Shown one piece after another: positions 51,731 to 61,525 of a stretch of 64,000 nt of DNA. The stretch spans positions 186,001-250,000 of the forward strand of contig NZ_CP060296.1 of the NCBI RefSeq assembly GCF_014303735.1, written 5' to 3'. The notes below the pieces were generated by a model. The model worked only from the letters and a program-made list of their open reading frames with translations. It had not been told where the DNA came from and did no database searches. The position numbers and the translations under genes were made by a program. Source of the DNA: Variovorax sp. PAMC28562. Its GTDB lineage: Bacteria > Pseudomonadota > Gammaproteobacteria > Burkholderiales > Burkholderiaceae_C. The number at the start of each line of letters is the position of its first letter. The first letter of the stretch is position 1.

Positions 51731-53050
51731 TCAGGCTGGTGGGAGAAACATTGTCTGCAAATCGCTCAGAAAGTCGAGCCCACGTTCGGTCGGCCATACA
51801 TGGCGCAGATCGCGCTTGATCAAACCCTTGCGCTCTGCCTCCTCCATTCCACGCTGGATCGTTGTGGTGGCGAGGCCGGTGCGCTCGCCAAACTGCGCCA
51901 GCGCGAAGCCTTCTTTCAGGCGCAGTGCGTTCAGCATGAATTCGAATGGCAGGTCGGCAATGGCGACGTCTTCGCTCTGCGCTACTGCGGCGCCGGCCAG
52001 CGCACCGTCCATGTAGCGGCGGGGCTCGCGCAGGCGCACTTGACGCACGACGCGGTGTGCAAAGCTCAGCTTGCTGTGCGCCCCGGCTCCTATGCCGAGG
52101 TAGTCACCGAACTGCCAGTAATTGAGGTTGTGGGCGCAGCGGTGACCTTCGCGTGCGTAGGCGGAGACTTCGTAGCGCGCCAGGCCGAGTTGGCCGGTGC
52201 GCTCGGTGATGCGGTCCAGCATCGCGTAGGCATCGTCGTCTTCCGGGATCACCGGCGGAAACTTCGCGAAGTAAGTGTTGGGCTCGATCGTCAGGTGATA
52301 GACCGACAGATGCGGCGGCGCAAGGGCCAGCGCCTGCTGCAGATCGGCATCGAGCTGCTCCAGCGTCTGACCCGGGAGCGCGTACATCAGGTCGAGGTTG
52401 AAAGTATCGAAGGCGCTGGCAGCCTCCTCGACCGCTGCAATTGCCTGCGCTCCGTCATGTACCCGGCCGAGCGCTTTAAGGTGCGTGTCGTTGAAGCTCT
52501 GCACACCGATCGACAGGCGTGTGACGCCTGCGGCGCGGTAGGCGCGAAAGCGGTTGCGCTCGAAGGTGCCGGGGTTGGCTTCCATCGAGATCTCGCAGTC
52601 GGGCGCGAGCTTCAGGCGCGCGCGCAGGTCGCCGAGCAGACGGTCGATTGCGTCGGGCGAGAAAAGACTGGGAGTGCCGCCGCCGATGAATATCGTGTGA
52701 ACGGTGCGGCCCCAGATCAGCGGCAGCGCGGCATCCAGGTCTGCGACCAACGCATCCAGGTAGCGCTGCTCGGGGATGTCGGCAGTGCTGTCGGCGCTGC
52801 TGTCGGCGCTGCTTTTGCCGGCGCGCCACTCGTGCGAGTTGAAGTCGCAATAGGGGCATTTGCGCAGGCACCATGGCAGATGCACGTAGAGCGACAGGGG
52901 CGGCAGCGCGGCGAGTTGCAGCGGGCCAGGGCGCATCAGGTGCAGCACATCGTTGGCGTGCGGCGCATTGGCAGACGCTGCGGCTGCTTCGATGGGGATG
53001 ATCACGGGGTCGTCCGGTGTCGTCGGCGGTAGCGGCGGCGTTGCAGTCAC
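51731..53050 (-). CDS. hemW: HemW, radical SAM heme chaperone
   Basis: This 439-aa protein has the radical SAM motif C61-x3-C65-x2-C68 (CLRKCPYCDF). IFIGGGTPSLFS, EANPGTFER and GVQSFNDTHLKALGR, plus the HemN C-terminal domain, mark it as HemW rather than coproporphyrinogen oxidase HemN. It transfers heme and binds an Fe-S cluster and SAM. The GTG start overlaps the rdgB stop (GTGA). Its place after rdgB and rph is conserved in Burkholderiales. Confidence 0.92.
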   Translation of the reverse strand: MTATPPLPPTTPDDPVIIPIEAAAASANAPHANDVLHLMRPGPLQLAALPPLSLYVHLPWCLRKCPYCDFNSHEWRAGKSSADSSADSTADIPEQRYLDALVADLDAALPLIWGRTVHTIFIGGGTPSLFSPDAIDRLLGDLRARLKLAPDCEISMEANPGTFERNRFRAYRAAGVTRLSIGVQSFNDTHLKALGRVHDGAQAIAAVEEAASAFDTFNLDLMYALPGQTLEQLDADLQQALALAPPHLSVYHLTIEPNTYFAKFPPVIPEDDDAYAMLDRITERTGQLGLARYEVSAYAREGHRCAHNLNYWQFGDYLGIGAGAHSKLSFAHRVVRQVRLREPRRYMDGALAGAAVAQSEDVAIADLPFEFMLNALRLKEGFALAQFGERTGLATTTIQRGMEEAERKGLIKRDLRHVWPTERGLDFLSDLQTMFLPPA

Positions 53051-53643
53051 CAGCGCTCGCGCATCAATTGAAGCATCGCCCGCGCTGCTTGGCCGCGATG
53101 GCTGTGCGCGTTTTTCTGCTCGGCCGTCAACTCGGCGAAAGTCTTGCCGAGCTGCGGCAAAAACATCACCGGGTCGAAACCGAAGCCGTTGGCGCCGGTG
53201 GGCACGCGGGTGATTTCGCCAGGCGCGCGACCGATGGCGATCAGCGGTTCGGGGTCTTCGGCACTGCGCAGCGCGACCAGCGTGCTGACCAGCGCGGCGC
53301 GGCGATCGTCGATGTCGGCCATCTGCTCGAGCAGCGCACGCACGTTGTTGTCGTCGCCCTTGGCGTAGCCGAACTGCGTCGCGTAGAAAGCGGTGTCGAC
53401 ACCTGGCAGGCCGCCGAATGCTTCGACGCAGAGACCGGCATCGTCGGCGACCGCCGGCAACCCGGTCGCCGCTGAAGCATGGCGCGCCTTGGCGAGCGCG
53501 TTCTCGACGAAGGTGCGAAACGGCTCTTCGGCTTCCTCGACACCCAGCTCCGACTGCCGCACCAGCGTCACGCTCAGCGGCGCCAGCAGGATTTGAAGTT
53601 CGGCGAGCTTGCCTGCGTTATTTGAAGCCAGTACGAGTTTCAT
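53047..53643 (-). CDS. rdgB: RdgB/HAM1 XTP/dITP diphosphatase
   Basis: This 198-aa protein begins MKLVLASNNAGKLAELQ and carries the family motifs FVENALAKARHAS, ADDAGLCVEAFGGLPGV, GFGFDPVMFLP and SHRGQAARAM. It hydrolyses non-canonical purine triphosphates (ITP, dITP, XTP). The ATG at 53643 gives the family's normal N-terminus. Confidence 0.94.
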   Translation of the reverse strand: MKLVLASNNAGKLAELQILLAPLSVTLVRQSELGVEEAEEPFRTFVENALAKARHASAATGLPAVADDAGLCVEAFGGLPGVDTAFYATQFGYAKGDDNNVRALLEQMADIDDRRAALVSTLVALRSAEDPEPLIAIGRAPGEITRVPTGANGFGFDPVMFLPQLGKTFAELTAEQKNAHSHRGQAARAMLQLMRERW

Positions 53644-53686
53644 ATGCAAAGGATCCGCGGCGAATGGGCCGGGATCAGTCAAGCAA

Positions 53687-54418
53687 TCACTTGGACGACA
53701 GGGCCTGCTGCTGCATGACGATCAGCTCGCCGATGCCCTTTTCTGCCAAGGCCAGCAGTTGGCTCATCTCATCGCGCGAAAACGCTGCGCCTTCGGCCGT
53801 ACCCTGCACTTCGACGAAATGGCCGGCGCCGGTCATCACGACGTTCATGTCGGTATCGCAGGTCGAGTCTTCGATGTATTCCAGATCGAGCAGGGGCGTG
53901 CCTTCGACGATGCCGACCGAGATGGCCGCCACGTGTCCCTTGATGGGCGATGCCTTCAGCGCGCCGGACGCCAGCAACTTGTCGACCGCATCCTGCGCGG
54001 CGACGAAGGCGCCGGTGATGGCGGCGGTGCGCGTGCCGCCATCGGCCTGCAGCACGTCGCAATCGAGATGGATGGTTCGTTCGCCCAAGGCAGCCAGGTC
54101 GAATACCGCGCGCATCGAACGGCCGATGAGGCGCTGGATTTCCTGCGTGCGGCCGGTTTGCTTGCCCTTGGCTGCTTCACGGCTGCTGCGGGTGTGCGTG
54201 GCGCGCGGCAGCATGCCGTATTCGGCCGTGACCCAGCCTTCGCCGCTGCCCTTCTTGTGCGGTGGCACGCGCTCTTCGACCGATGCGGTGCAGAGCACGC
54301 GCGTCTGGCCGAACTCGATCAGTACCGAGCCTTCGGCATGGATCGTGAAGCCGCGGGTGATGCGCACGGGGCGCAGGGCGTCGGCGGCGCGGCCTCCGCT
54401 TCGTGTGAAAGCAGTCAT
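53687..54418 (-). CDS. rph: Ribonuclease PH
   Basis: This 243-aa phosphorolytic 3'-5' exoribonuclease trims tRNA 3' ends. It shows the motifs [46 protein letters not shown] and [20 protein letters not shown]. It is 43 bp upstream of rdgB. Confidence 0.95.
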   Translation of the reverse strand: MTAFTRSGGRAADALRPVRITRGFTIHAEGSVLIEFGQTRVLCTASVEERVPPHKKGSGEGWVTAEYGMLPRATHTRSSREAAKGKQTGRTQEIQRLIGRSMRAVFDLAALGERTIHLDCDVLQADGGTRTAAITGAFVAAQDAVDKLLASGALKASPIKGHVAAISVGIVEGTPLLDLEYIEDSTCDTDMNVVMTGAGHFVEVQGTAEGAAFSRDEMSQLLALAEKGIGELIVMQQQALSSK

Positions 54419-54462
54419 GTGAAACCCGAAGAAAAAAGTATGAGAAGCCGGCGTGCGCCAAC

Positions 54463-55368
54463 TCAGGTCTTGCGCGAAGCGGAACGGCGGATGGCTTCGT
54501 TGATCTCGGCGATGGAGCGCTCGATGGCATCGTCATCGAGATCGTCGAGTTCGCTGTCCGACGGCATGCCCGCCTGGATGGTCGAGGCGAATACGCCGTC
54601 GCCGACGCTGTCGGTCGACACGCCGCGCTCGTAACCCGGGGCGTCGGGCAGCTCCCATTCGAGGGCGATAAGAGTGACGTTGTCGCTGTGGCTGCCGCCG
54701 TTGCGCAGCGCCATCTCGGCCAGATCAGGGGCAGCATCGGACACCGGCTTGCCGGACGACAGCGTGTGCACGATAACCGCGTCGTCGAGCACACCCCAAA
54801 CGCCATCGGAGCACAACATGATGCGGTCGCCGCGCTGCAATTGCAGGGGCGGTGAAATGTCGAACAGCGGTGCCGTGGGCGAACCGAGACAGGTCAGCAA
54901 GAGGTTGCGATTGACCGGCTCGTTGCCCGCATTGGCGCGTGGGCGCTCGGCATGGGAATGGTCGCGGGTGCGCATCAGCAAGGTGCCGTCGCGGACCACG
55001 TAGAGGCGGGAGTCGCCGCAATGAATCCACGTGGCCGTGGTGCCCTGGAGCACCGCGGCCACCACGGTCGTACGCGGCGTGTCGAGCATTGCCTTGGTGC
55101 CTGCGTACCGCATGATTTGCTGGTGCGCGGCCATGACCGACGAGGTCAGGAAGGCCTTGACGTCCTTGACGATGGGCCGTGCCTCGCGCTGATACAACGC
55201 CGCGATGGTTTGCAGCGCAAGCTGCGCCGCCACCTCGCCCTCGGGATGGCCGCCCATGCCGTCGGCCAGCACGAACAGGCCGGACTCCCGCGTGTAGCAA
55301 TACCCCATGCGGTCTTCGTTCTTGAGACGGCCGCCCTTGCGGCTAACCTGGAATACTGAGAATTTCAT
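54463..55368 (-). CDS. PP2C-family serine/threonine protein phosphatase
   Basis: This 301-aa PP2C phosphatase has the metal motifs [41 protein letters not shown] and [11 protein letters not shown]. An acidic C-terminal tail of about 60 residues follows the catalytic core. It overlaps the kinase gene by 4 bp; the two form a reversible Ser/Thr phosphorylation pair. Confidence 0.92.
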   Translation of the reverse strand: MKFSVFQVSRKGGRLKNEDRMGYCYTRESGLFVLADGMGGHPEGEVAAQLALQTIAALYQREARPIVKDVKAFLTSSVMAAHQQIMRYAGTKAMLDTPRTTVVAAVLQGTTATWIHCGDSRLYVVRDGTLLMRTRDHSHAERPRANAGNEPVNRNLLLTCLGSPTAPLFDISPPLQLQRGDRIMLCSDGVWGVLDDAVIVHTLSSGKPVSDAAPDLAEMALRNGGSHSDNVTLIALEWELPDAPGYERGVSTDSVGDGVFASTIQAGMPSDSELDDLDDDAIERSIAEINEAIRRSASRKT

Positions 55369-56372
55369 GCGGGTCGCGTCGTTGGCGCGGCCGCCTTCGG
55401 CAGCCCCTTCTTGTCGAAGGAGCGCATGTTGTCGATGGAAAGGCGAACCTTTTCGCCCACGGTGAGCTTGGTGTAGTGACGCTCGCCTTCACGGCTTAGT
55501 TCTTTTTGCAGCGCGAACACCGACTGCGGGCGCGACAGCGGGTCGAGCGACATGCACCATTCGACAACCTCGATCATGTTGTCTGAATAGATGCCGCGCA
55601 GCCGCGACAGCGAGAGGCCGAGCCGGTCTTTTTCGATGCGCTGCGGCGCGTCGTTCGGCGGGTAGCCCTGCATGCAGGCATAGATGCAGGCGCCGATGGC
55701 GTAGATGTCGGTCCACGGACCCATCGAAGAGTCGCGGCGGTACATCTCGGGAGCGGCGAAGCCGGGTGTGTACATCGGTCGGATGAAATTGCCTTCTTTG
55801 CTAAGCACTTCACGCGCAGCGCCAAAGTCGATCATCACGGCGCGGTCGTCATCGGTCACGAAAATGTTGGCGGGCTTGATGTCGAGATGCAACATTTTGT
55901 GCTGATGCACGATGCGCAGACCACGCAGGATCTCATCGAACAACGACCGGATGGTCGACTCCCTGAATACTTTTTGCTTCTTCAGGTCGCGCGCGGTCAC
56001 GATGAAGTCCTGGAGGGTCGCGCCCTCCAGGTAGTTCATGACCATGTAAACGGTCTCGTTCTCGCGAAAGAAATTAAGCACGCTGACGACCGACGCGTGG
56101 GAAATTTGCGCCAGCGATCGGCCTTCTTCAAAGAAGCTTTTGAGCCCCAGCCGGTACAGCGACAGCTTCTCGGGCGACACCTGCGGCGCCAGTTCGCCCA
56201 TGCCGCGGGTCGCGAGAGACGACGGCAGGTATTCCTTGATGGCGACTTGCTGGCCGCTGTGGTCGACGGCCAGATAGACCACGCCGAAGCCGCCCGCTGA
56301 AAGACGGCGGATCACTCGGTAGCCGCCGATGATGGTGTCGGGCAGCAGGGGCGAAGGTTTGACCTTTGACAT
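55365..56372 (-). CDS. Serine/threonine protein kinase (Hanks type)
   Basis: This 335-aa soluble kinase has a Gly-rich loop LSAGGFGVVYLA, catalytic lysine K46 (AIKEYLP), catalytic loop HLDIKPANI (D164) and DFG at 182-184, plus the APE-equivalent GFAAPEMY. HLD replaces the usual HRD, so it is a non-RD kinase. There is no transmembrane or PASTA region. It is the first gene of a six-gene leftward run (kinase, phosphatase, rph, rdgB, hemW, tetR) and diverges from yicC. Confidence 0.92.
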   Translation of the reverse strand: MSKVKPSPLLPDTIIGGYRVIRRLSAGGFGVVYLAVDHSGQQVAIKEYLPSSLATRGMGELAPQVSPEKLSLYRLGLKSFFEEGRSLAQISHASVVSVLNFFRENETVYMVMNYLEGATLQDFIVTARDLKKQKVFRESTIRSLFDEILRGLRIVHQHKMLHLDIKPANIFVTDDDRAVMIDFGAAREVLSKEGNFIRPMYTPGFAAPEMYRRDSSMGPWTDIYAIGACIYACMQGYPPNDAPQRIEKDRLGLSLSRLRGIYSDNMIEVVEWCMSLDPLSRPQSVFALQKELSREGERHYTKLTVGEKVRLSIDNMRSFDKKGLPKAAAPTTRPA

Positions 56373-56462
56373 AATCCGGGAGTTTCGCCCGAAGGCGATG
56401 GTGCGGCAAGCGAACGTCGTGCCGGGCCCTCGATGCAGGCGAACAAATCACAGCGAGGCTCA

Positions 56463-57380
56463 ATGCCAGTTTACAGCATGACCGGCTATGCCAGCGGCCA
56501 AAACGGCCCGGTTGGCAGCCAATCCGAGGCCGATCCGCGGCCCCCTGCGACCGGCCGACTCGGAGTCGAAATCCGATCGGTCAACAGCCGCTTTCTCGAC
56601 CTGACTTTCAAGCTGCCGGAAGAACTGCGCCAGCACGAACCCGCGTTGCGCGACCTGATCATCGGCCGGCTCAAGCGCGGCAAAGTCGAGGTGCGAGCAT
56701 CGATAGAAAGCACTGCGCAAGCGGGCGTGACCGAGCCTTCGGTCAAGTTGCTGCAACGCCTGAACGGCGTGCAGGACGGCATCAAGGCCTGGCTCCCCGG
56801 CGCACGCGACCTGAGTGTGGCCGACGTGCTGCGCCTGGCTGGCGGCGACGGTGCCGCAGTACGCGGCGACTGGGCTGCCGACCTGTCAGAAGTCACGAGC
56901 AAGGCGCTCGACGCGCTGATGTCCGCGCGGCAACGCGAAGGCACCCGACTGGCCAAGATGCTGGAGGAGCATCTCGGCCAATTGCGCGTGTTGGCAAAGC
57001 AAGCTGTTCCGCTGGTGCCGAAGCTCGTCGAACAGCAGCGCGCCAAATTTCTGGAGCGCTGGCAAGATGCCATGGGCCTTACCGGCGGCACCTTGCCGGA
57101 GGCTGCGCAAGACCGTGCGCTGACCGAAGCAACCGCTTTTGCCATCCGCATCGACGTGGCCGAAGAACTGACCCGACTCAATTCGCACCTCGACGAGATC
57201 GAGCGTCTGGTCAAAAAAGGCGGAGAAATCGGCAAACGGCTCGACTTTTTGATTCAGGAACTGCATCGCGAGGCCAACACGTTGGGTGCGAAATCGGCAG
57301 CGCTCGAACTCACTCGCATCGGCGTCGACATGAAAGTGTTGATCGAACAGATGCGCGAGCAGGTGCAAAACATCGAATGA
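56463..57380 (+). CDS. yicC: YicC family endoribonuclease
   Basis: This 305-aa protein begins [13 protein letters not shown]. The N-terminal YicC domain has [20 protein letters not shown]; the C-terminal DUF1732 domain has [15 protein letters not shown] and [22 protein letters not shown]. The family acts in RNA turnover in E. coli. The ATG at 56463 is chosen because the family begins here. Its stop overlaps the gmk start. Confidence 0.93.
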   Translation: MPVYSMTGYASGQNGPVGSQSEADPRPPATGRLGVEIRSVNSRFLDLTFKLPEELRQHEPALRDLIIGRLKRGKVEVRASIESTAQAGVTEPSVKLLQRLNGVQDGIKAWLPGARDLSVADVLRLAGGDGAAVRGDWAADLSEVTSKALDALMSARQREGTRLAKMLEEHLGQLRVLAKQAVPLVPKLVEQQRAKFLERWQDAMGLTGGTLPEAAQDRALTEATAFAIRIDVAEELTRLNSHLDEIERLVKKGGEIGKRLDFLIQELHREANTLGAKSAALELTRIGVDMKVLIEQMREQVQNIE

Positions 57381-58012
57381 GTGGCGAGCGTATGGACTAT
57401 CCCGGCAACATTTTCGTGGTCGCGGCGCCGAGCGGCGCCGGCAAATCGAGTCTGGTGAAGGCGTTGATGGAGCTCGATTCGGCGGTGCAGCCATCGGTCT
57501 CGCATACGACACGGCCTCCGCGAGGCCAGGAAAAGCACGGGCGCGAGTACTTCTTTGCGTCGCATCCCGAATTCGACGCAATGGTCGCATCTGATGCTTT
57601 CGTCGAGTGGGCGCACGTGCATGGTCAGCGCTACGGGACCTCGAAACGCGCCATCGAAGAGCGCATCGCCCAAGGCGCGGACGTCATCCTGGAAATCGAC
57701 TTTCAGGGCGCGATCCAGATTCGCAAGACGTTTGCGAACGCGGTCATGATCTTTATCTTGCCACCCAGTTGGGAAGAGTTGCGGTCGCGCCTGGAGCGGC
57801 GCGGCGAAGACAGCGCGTCGGTTATCGAGCTGCGCCTGCAGAACGCAGCCGACGAGATGGCGCGTGCCAATGAATTCGACTTCGTTATAATCAACGAGTT
57901 ATTTGAGCGTGCGCTTTTTGACCTGAAAGCCATTGTTCACGCACAACGGCTTCGTTATTCCGCACAGCGCCGAGCCCGTGCCGAAACCTTCGCAGCGCTC
58001 AATATTCCCTGA
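57377..58012 (+). CDS. gmk: Guanylate kinase
   Basis: This 211-aa kinase converts GMP to GDP. It has P-loop [36 protein letters not shown] and [15 protein letters not shown]. The ATG overlaps the yicC stop; an internal ATG five codons later is possible. rpoZ follows 46 bp downstream. Confidence 0.95.
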   Translation: MSGERMDYPGNIFVVAAPSGAGKSSLVKALMELDSAVQPSVSHTTRPPRGQEKHGREYFFASHPEFDAMVASDAFVEWAHVHGQRYGTSKRAIEERIAQGADVILEIDFQGAIQIRKTFANAVMIFILPPSWEELRSRLERRGEDSASVIELRLQNAADEMARANEFDFVIINELFERALFDLKAIVHAQRLRYSAQRRARAETFAALNIP

Positions 58013-58058
58013 TTCAGCTACCTGTTAGCTACCCTAGTTAACCGACCGAAAGATCCTC

Positions 58059-58262
58059 ATGGCCCGCATCACCGTCGAAGATTGCCTGTTGCAAATCCCG
58101 AACCGCTTTCAACTCGTGCTCGCCGCGACCTACCGCGCCCGCATGCTGAGCCAGGGCCATGCACCCAAGATTGAAAGCAAGAACAAGCCTTGCGTGACCG
58201 CACTGCGCGAGATTGCAGAAGGCAAAATCGGCATTGAAATGCTCAAGAAGGTTCCGGGCTGA
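58059..58262 (+). CDS. rpoZ: DNA-directed RNA polymerase subunit omega
   Basis: This 67-aa protein begins [20 protein letters not shown] with AATYRARML, the standard omega sequence. It aids RNA polymerase assembly. A strong terminator follows, then spoT; the gmk-rpoZ-spoT order is conserved. Confidence 0.96.
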   Translation: MARITVEDCLLQIPNRFQLVLAATYRARMLSQGHAPKIESKNKPCVTALREIAEGKIGIEMLKKVPG

Positions 58263-58286
58263 GTTGACTCGCAACTCCGCACAAAG

Positions 58287-58311
58287 AAGCACCGCGCGCG
58301 GTGCTTTTTTT
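58287..58311 (+). terminator. Rho-independent terminator after rpoZ
   Basis: AAGCACCGCG directly followed by its complement CGCGGTGCTT and a T run (TTTTTTT overall). It would end or attenuate rpoZ transcription before spoT. Confidence 0.85.
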
Positions 58312-58355
58312 GTGTCCGATCGCATCCTTGCAACGTGCACGCTAAAGTGGGGTTC

Positions 58356-60611
58356 ATGAGCGCGGTCGTCAAACCTCATTCCAGTGTCCCCAAAGGCTCG
58401 CCACGTCCGAGTCCGGCAGCGCTGAACGCGGCCGCAGCGAGCTTTGCCGCGCTCACCGCCCGCCTCGATTACCTGAACGCAGAAGACACTGAGCAGGTCC
58501 GTCGCGCCTACCGTTTCGCGGACGAAGCGCACCTGGGGCAATTGCGCAACAGCGGCGAGCCGTACATCACCCACCCCATCGCGGTCGCGGCGCAATGTGC
58601 CGAGTGGAAGCTCGACGCGCAAGCGTTGATGGCCGCCTTGTTGCATGACGCCATCGAAGACTGCGGCGTCACCAAGCCTGAACTGATCGAACGCTTTGGG
58701 GCACCCGTCGCGGAGCTGGTCGATGGCCTCACCAAGCTCGACAAGCTGCAGTTCAACACGCGAGAAGAGAATCAGGCCGAGTCATTCCGAAAGATGCTGC
58801 TGGCGATGGCACGCGATGTGCGCGTCATCCTGGTGAAACTGGCCGACCGCACGCACAACATGCGGACGCTGGACGACGCACCGCGCGAAAAATGGGCGCG
58901 CATCGCGGGCGAGACGCTCGAGATTTATGCGCCGATCGCACACCGGCTCGGGCTGAACCAGACCTACCGCGAATTGCAGGAGTTGTCGTTTCGGCACCTG
59001 CGACCATGGCGCTACGCCATCCTCGCCAAAGCCGTCTCCAAGGCGCGCGGTCGTCGGCGTGACCTGATTCAAAAAGTGCAACGGGAGCTGGAGAGCACAT
59101 TCACCGCGGCGGGCATGGTGGTGCGAATTGCCGGTCGCGAGAAAACGCTTTACTCGATCTACCAGAAGATGGAAGAAAAGCACCTGAGCTTTGCGCAGGT
59201 GACCGACATCTATGGATTCCGGATCATCGTGCCGAATGTCATCGCCTGCTACACCGGCCTTGGCATCCTTCACCAGATGTACAAGCCGCTGCCCGGCAAA
59301 TTCAAAGACCATATCGCGATCGCCAAACTGAACGGCTATCAGTCGCTGCACACGACGCTGGTCGGCCCGTCGGGCGTCAGCGTCGAGTTTCAACTGCGGA
59401 CCGAGGCGATGCACGTGGTCGCAGAATCAGGTGTCGCGGCACACTGGCTCTACAAAGCCGCGGAGCCAAATGCCACCGGTGCCGATCGCCTGGGCACGAA
59501 GTGGCTGCAATCGTTGCTCGACATCCAGCACGAGACGCGCGATGCCGCCGAGTTCTGGGACCACGTCAAGGTCGATCTTTTCCCGGATGCCGTGTACGTT
59601 TTCACGCCCAAGAGCCAGATCATGGCGCTGCCTCGCGGCGCGACGGTGGTGGACTTCGCTTACGCCATTCACAGCCGGATCGGCGATCACACGTCTGCAG
59701 CGCGGATCAACGGCGACCAGGTTCCGTTGCGCACGGAGCTGAAAAATGGCGACGTGGTCGAAGTCATCACCGCGCCGGTGTCGACCCCAAATCCGGCTTG
59801 GCTCGGCTTCGTGCGAACGGGCCGCGCGCGATCGAAGATTCGCCACTATCTCAAGACCCTCGCGCACGCTGAATCCGAAGGTCTTGGCGAGAAACTGCTG
59901 GCGCAAGCTCTGCGCGCGGAAGGCCTCGCCACGCTGCCATCCGCGGAGCCGGAAAACCAGGTCATCTGGGAAAAGCTGTTGCGCTTTACCGGAAGCCGCA
60001 CGCGCGCCGAATTGCTTACCGATATCGGCCTGGGCAAGCGCATCGCCAGCATCGTGGCCAAGCGCTTGATGGCGCTGCTCGCCGAGCGGGGCGAAAAGCC
60101 CGATGCGCTGCTACTCAGCCGCGAGCGCTTTACCGCGCAAGAAACCGTGTCGCAAGGCGCGGTGACGCTGGACGGCAGCGAAAACTCTTCGGTGCGCTTC
60201 GCCCTGTGTTGCAGGCCTATTCCTGGCGACGGGATCGTCGGCTATCTCGGGCACGGCGAAGGCCTGGTAGTGCACACCGACGCCTGCGGTGTCGGGCAGC
60301 GCCTGCACTACAAGGACAGCGAACGGTTCTTTGCCGTCGAGTGGGCGGACGATCCTGTGCGTGCATTCGAAACCGGCGTCGTGGTCACGGTGCGCAACGA
60401 CAAGGGTGTGCTGGCGCGGGTCGCGGCGACCTTGGCGACTGCGGAGGCCGACATCACGCACGTTGAAATGGCCGACGAGACGCCACAGGAATCGACCGAT
60501 ATGCGCTTCGTCATTGCGGTACGGGACACAACGCACCTGGAATCGGTGTTGCGGGCGGTGAAGCGGACGCCTTCGGTGCTTTCCGCTTCGCGGACAGTGC
60601 CCGCGCCCTGA
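58356..60611 (+). CDS. spoT: Bifunctional (p)ppGpp synthetase/hydrolase, SpoT/Rel family
   Basis: This 751-aa protein has, in order: an HD hydrolase domain (ITHPIAVAAQ, LLHDAIEDC), a synthetase domain (GREKTLYSIYQKMEEK, DIYGFRIIV, LNGYQSLHTTLVGP), TGS (VYVFTPKSQIMALPRGATVVDFAY, read in parts) and a C-terminal ACT domain (VVVTVRNDKGVLARVAATLA). The intact HD histidine/aspartate supports hydrolase activity. The ATG at 58356 was taken; a GTG at 58335 would add seven residues. Confidence 0.93.
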   Translation: MSAVVKPHSSVPKGSPRPSPAALNAAAASFAALTARLDYLNAEDTEQVRRAYRFADEAHLGQLRNSGEPYITHPIAVAAQCAEWKLDAQALMAALLHDAIEDCGVTKPELIERFGAPVAELVDGLTKLDKLQFNTREENQAESFRKMLLAMARDVRVILVKLADRTHNMRTLDDAPREKWARIAGETLEIYAPIAHRLGLNQTYRELQELSFRHLRPWRYAILAKAVSKARGRRRDLIQKVQRELESTFTAAGMVVRIAGREKTLYSIYQKMEEKHLSFAQVTDIYGFRIIVPNVIACYTGLGILHQMYKPLPGKFKDHIAIAKLNGYQSLHTTLVGPSGVSVEFQLRTEAMHVVAESGVAAHWLYKAAEPNATGADRLGTKWLQSLLDIQHETRDAAEFWDHVKVDLFPDAVYVFTPKSQIMALPRGATVVDFAYAIHSRIGDHTSAARINGDQVPLRTELKNGDVVEVITAPVSTPNPAWLGFVRTGRARSKIRHYLKTLAHAESEGLGEKLLAQALRAEGLATLPSAEPENQVIWEKLLRFTGSRTRAELLTDIGLGKRIASIVAKRLMALLAERGEKPDALLLSRERFTAQETVSQGAVTLDGSENSSVRFALCCRPIPGDGIVGYLGHGEGLVVHTDACGVGQRLHYKDSERFFAVEWADDPVRAFETGVVVTVRNDKGVLARVAATLATAEADITHVEMADETPQESTDMRFVIAVRDTTHLESVLRAVKRTPSVLSASRTVPAP

Positions 60612-60617
60612 GGCTGA

Positions 60618-61220
60618 TCAGGGCGGCCTACCACTGACTTCCTTGCTGTCTGCCTTGGGGCCAGCTTCGGGATAGGTCACCGACAACACCTCGACCTCGC
60701 TCACACCCGCCGGCGTCACGAGTTTGACGACATCGCCCTCGCGCGCTTTCAGCAGTGCACGCGCAATCGGCGAAATCCAGCTGACCTGTGCTTGTGTGCT
60801 GTCCGCCTCGTCGATTCCCAATATCGTCACCGTGCGCTCGTCGCCAGCCTCGTCGGCATAGCGAACCGTCGCACCGAAGAACACCTGATCGCTTCCATGA
60901 TGGACCGCCGGGTCGGTCGGCACGGCGATCTCCAGGCGCCTGGTCAAGAACCGGATGCGCCCATCTATTTCGCGCAGGCGTTTCTTGCCGTAGATGTAGT
61001 CGCCGTTTTCCGACCGGTCGCCATTCTTTGCCGCCCAATGGACGGCCTCGACCACCTTGGGCCGTTCGTCGTCCATCAGTTGCAGCAACTCCGCGCGCAT
61101 TCGGGCGTAGCCCTCAGGCGTGATGTAGTTTTTGCCCCCAGGAGTAAGCGGCACGGACAGCGCAGCAGTGCTGTCGTCCTCGTCGTCCGAGTCGCTTTCC
61201 TTGGTGAATGCTTTGCTCAT
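60618..61220 (-). CDS. greB: Transcription elongation factor GreB
   Basis: This 200-aa protein has the Gre coiled-coil domain (YITPEGYARMRAELLQLMDDERP, split near 33-55), EAVHWAAKNGDRSENGDYIYGKKRLREIDGRIRFL and a C-terminal FKBP-like domain (WISPIARALLKAREGDVVKL). The AVHWAAKNGDRSENGDYIYGKK form is GreB rather than GreA. An acidic N-terminal extension (SDSDDEDDS) is present. It restarts backtracked RNA polymerase. It converges on spoT. Confidence 0.92.
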   Translation of the reverse strand: MSKAFTKESDSDDEDDSTAALSVPLTPGGKNYITPEGYARMRAELLQLMDDERPKVVEAVHWAAKNGDRSENGDYIYGKKRLREIDGRIRFLTRRLEIAVPTDPAVHHGSDQVFFGATVRYADEAGDERTVTILGIDEADSTQAQVSWISPIARALLKAREGDVVKLVTPAGVSEVEVLSVTYPEAGPKADSKEVSGRPP

Positions 61221-61238
61221 TCAGGATGCTCCAATGAA

Positions 61239-61268
61239 AAAAGCCCGCAACAGATGTTGCGGGCTTTT
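61239..61268 (-). terminator. Rho-independent terminator after tRNA-Arg
   Basis: Stem AAAAGCCCGCAA / TTGCGGGCTTTT with a 6-base loop. On the minus strand it ends in a T run. It lies between tRNA-Arg and greB, so it should separate the tRNA transcript from greB. Confidence 0.8.
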
Positions 61269-61276
61269 CTTGATGG

Positions 61277-61353
61277 TGGTGCGGCTGGCAGGAATTGAAC
61301 CCACGACCCCTTGGTTCGTAGCCAAGTACTCTATCCAACTGAGCTACAGCCGC
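61277..61353 (-). tRNA. tRNA-Arg(ACG)
   Basis: This 77-nt tRNA has a GCGGCTG/CAGCCGC acceptor stem, encoded CCA, anticodon loop CTACGAA with ACG, and T-loop GTTCAATTC. The wobble A is expected to be edited to inosine by TadA. Confidence 0.95.
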
Positions 61354-61422
61354 ACAGCTTCCGATTATAGCACCGGCAAAAGTGCCTAAGCCGGAGTGTC
61401 AAACCGATTTTCGAATGCAACG

Positions 61423-61499
<77 letters not shown>

Positions 61500-61525
61500 A
61501 CGCGCCGCCGATTCTAGTGGGGCGC

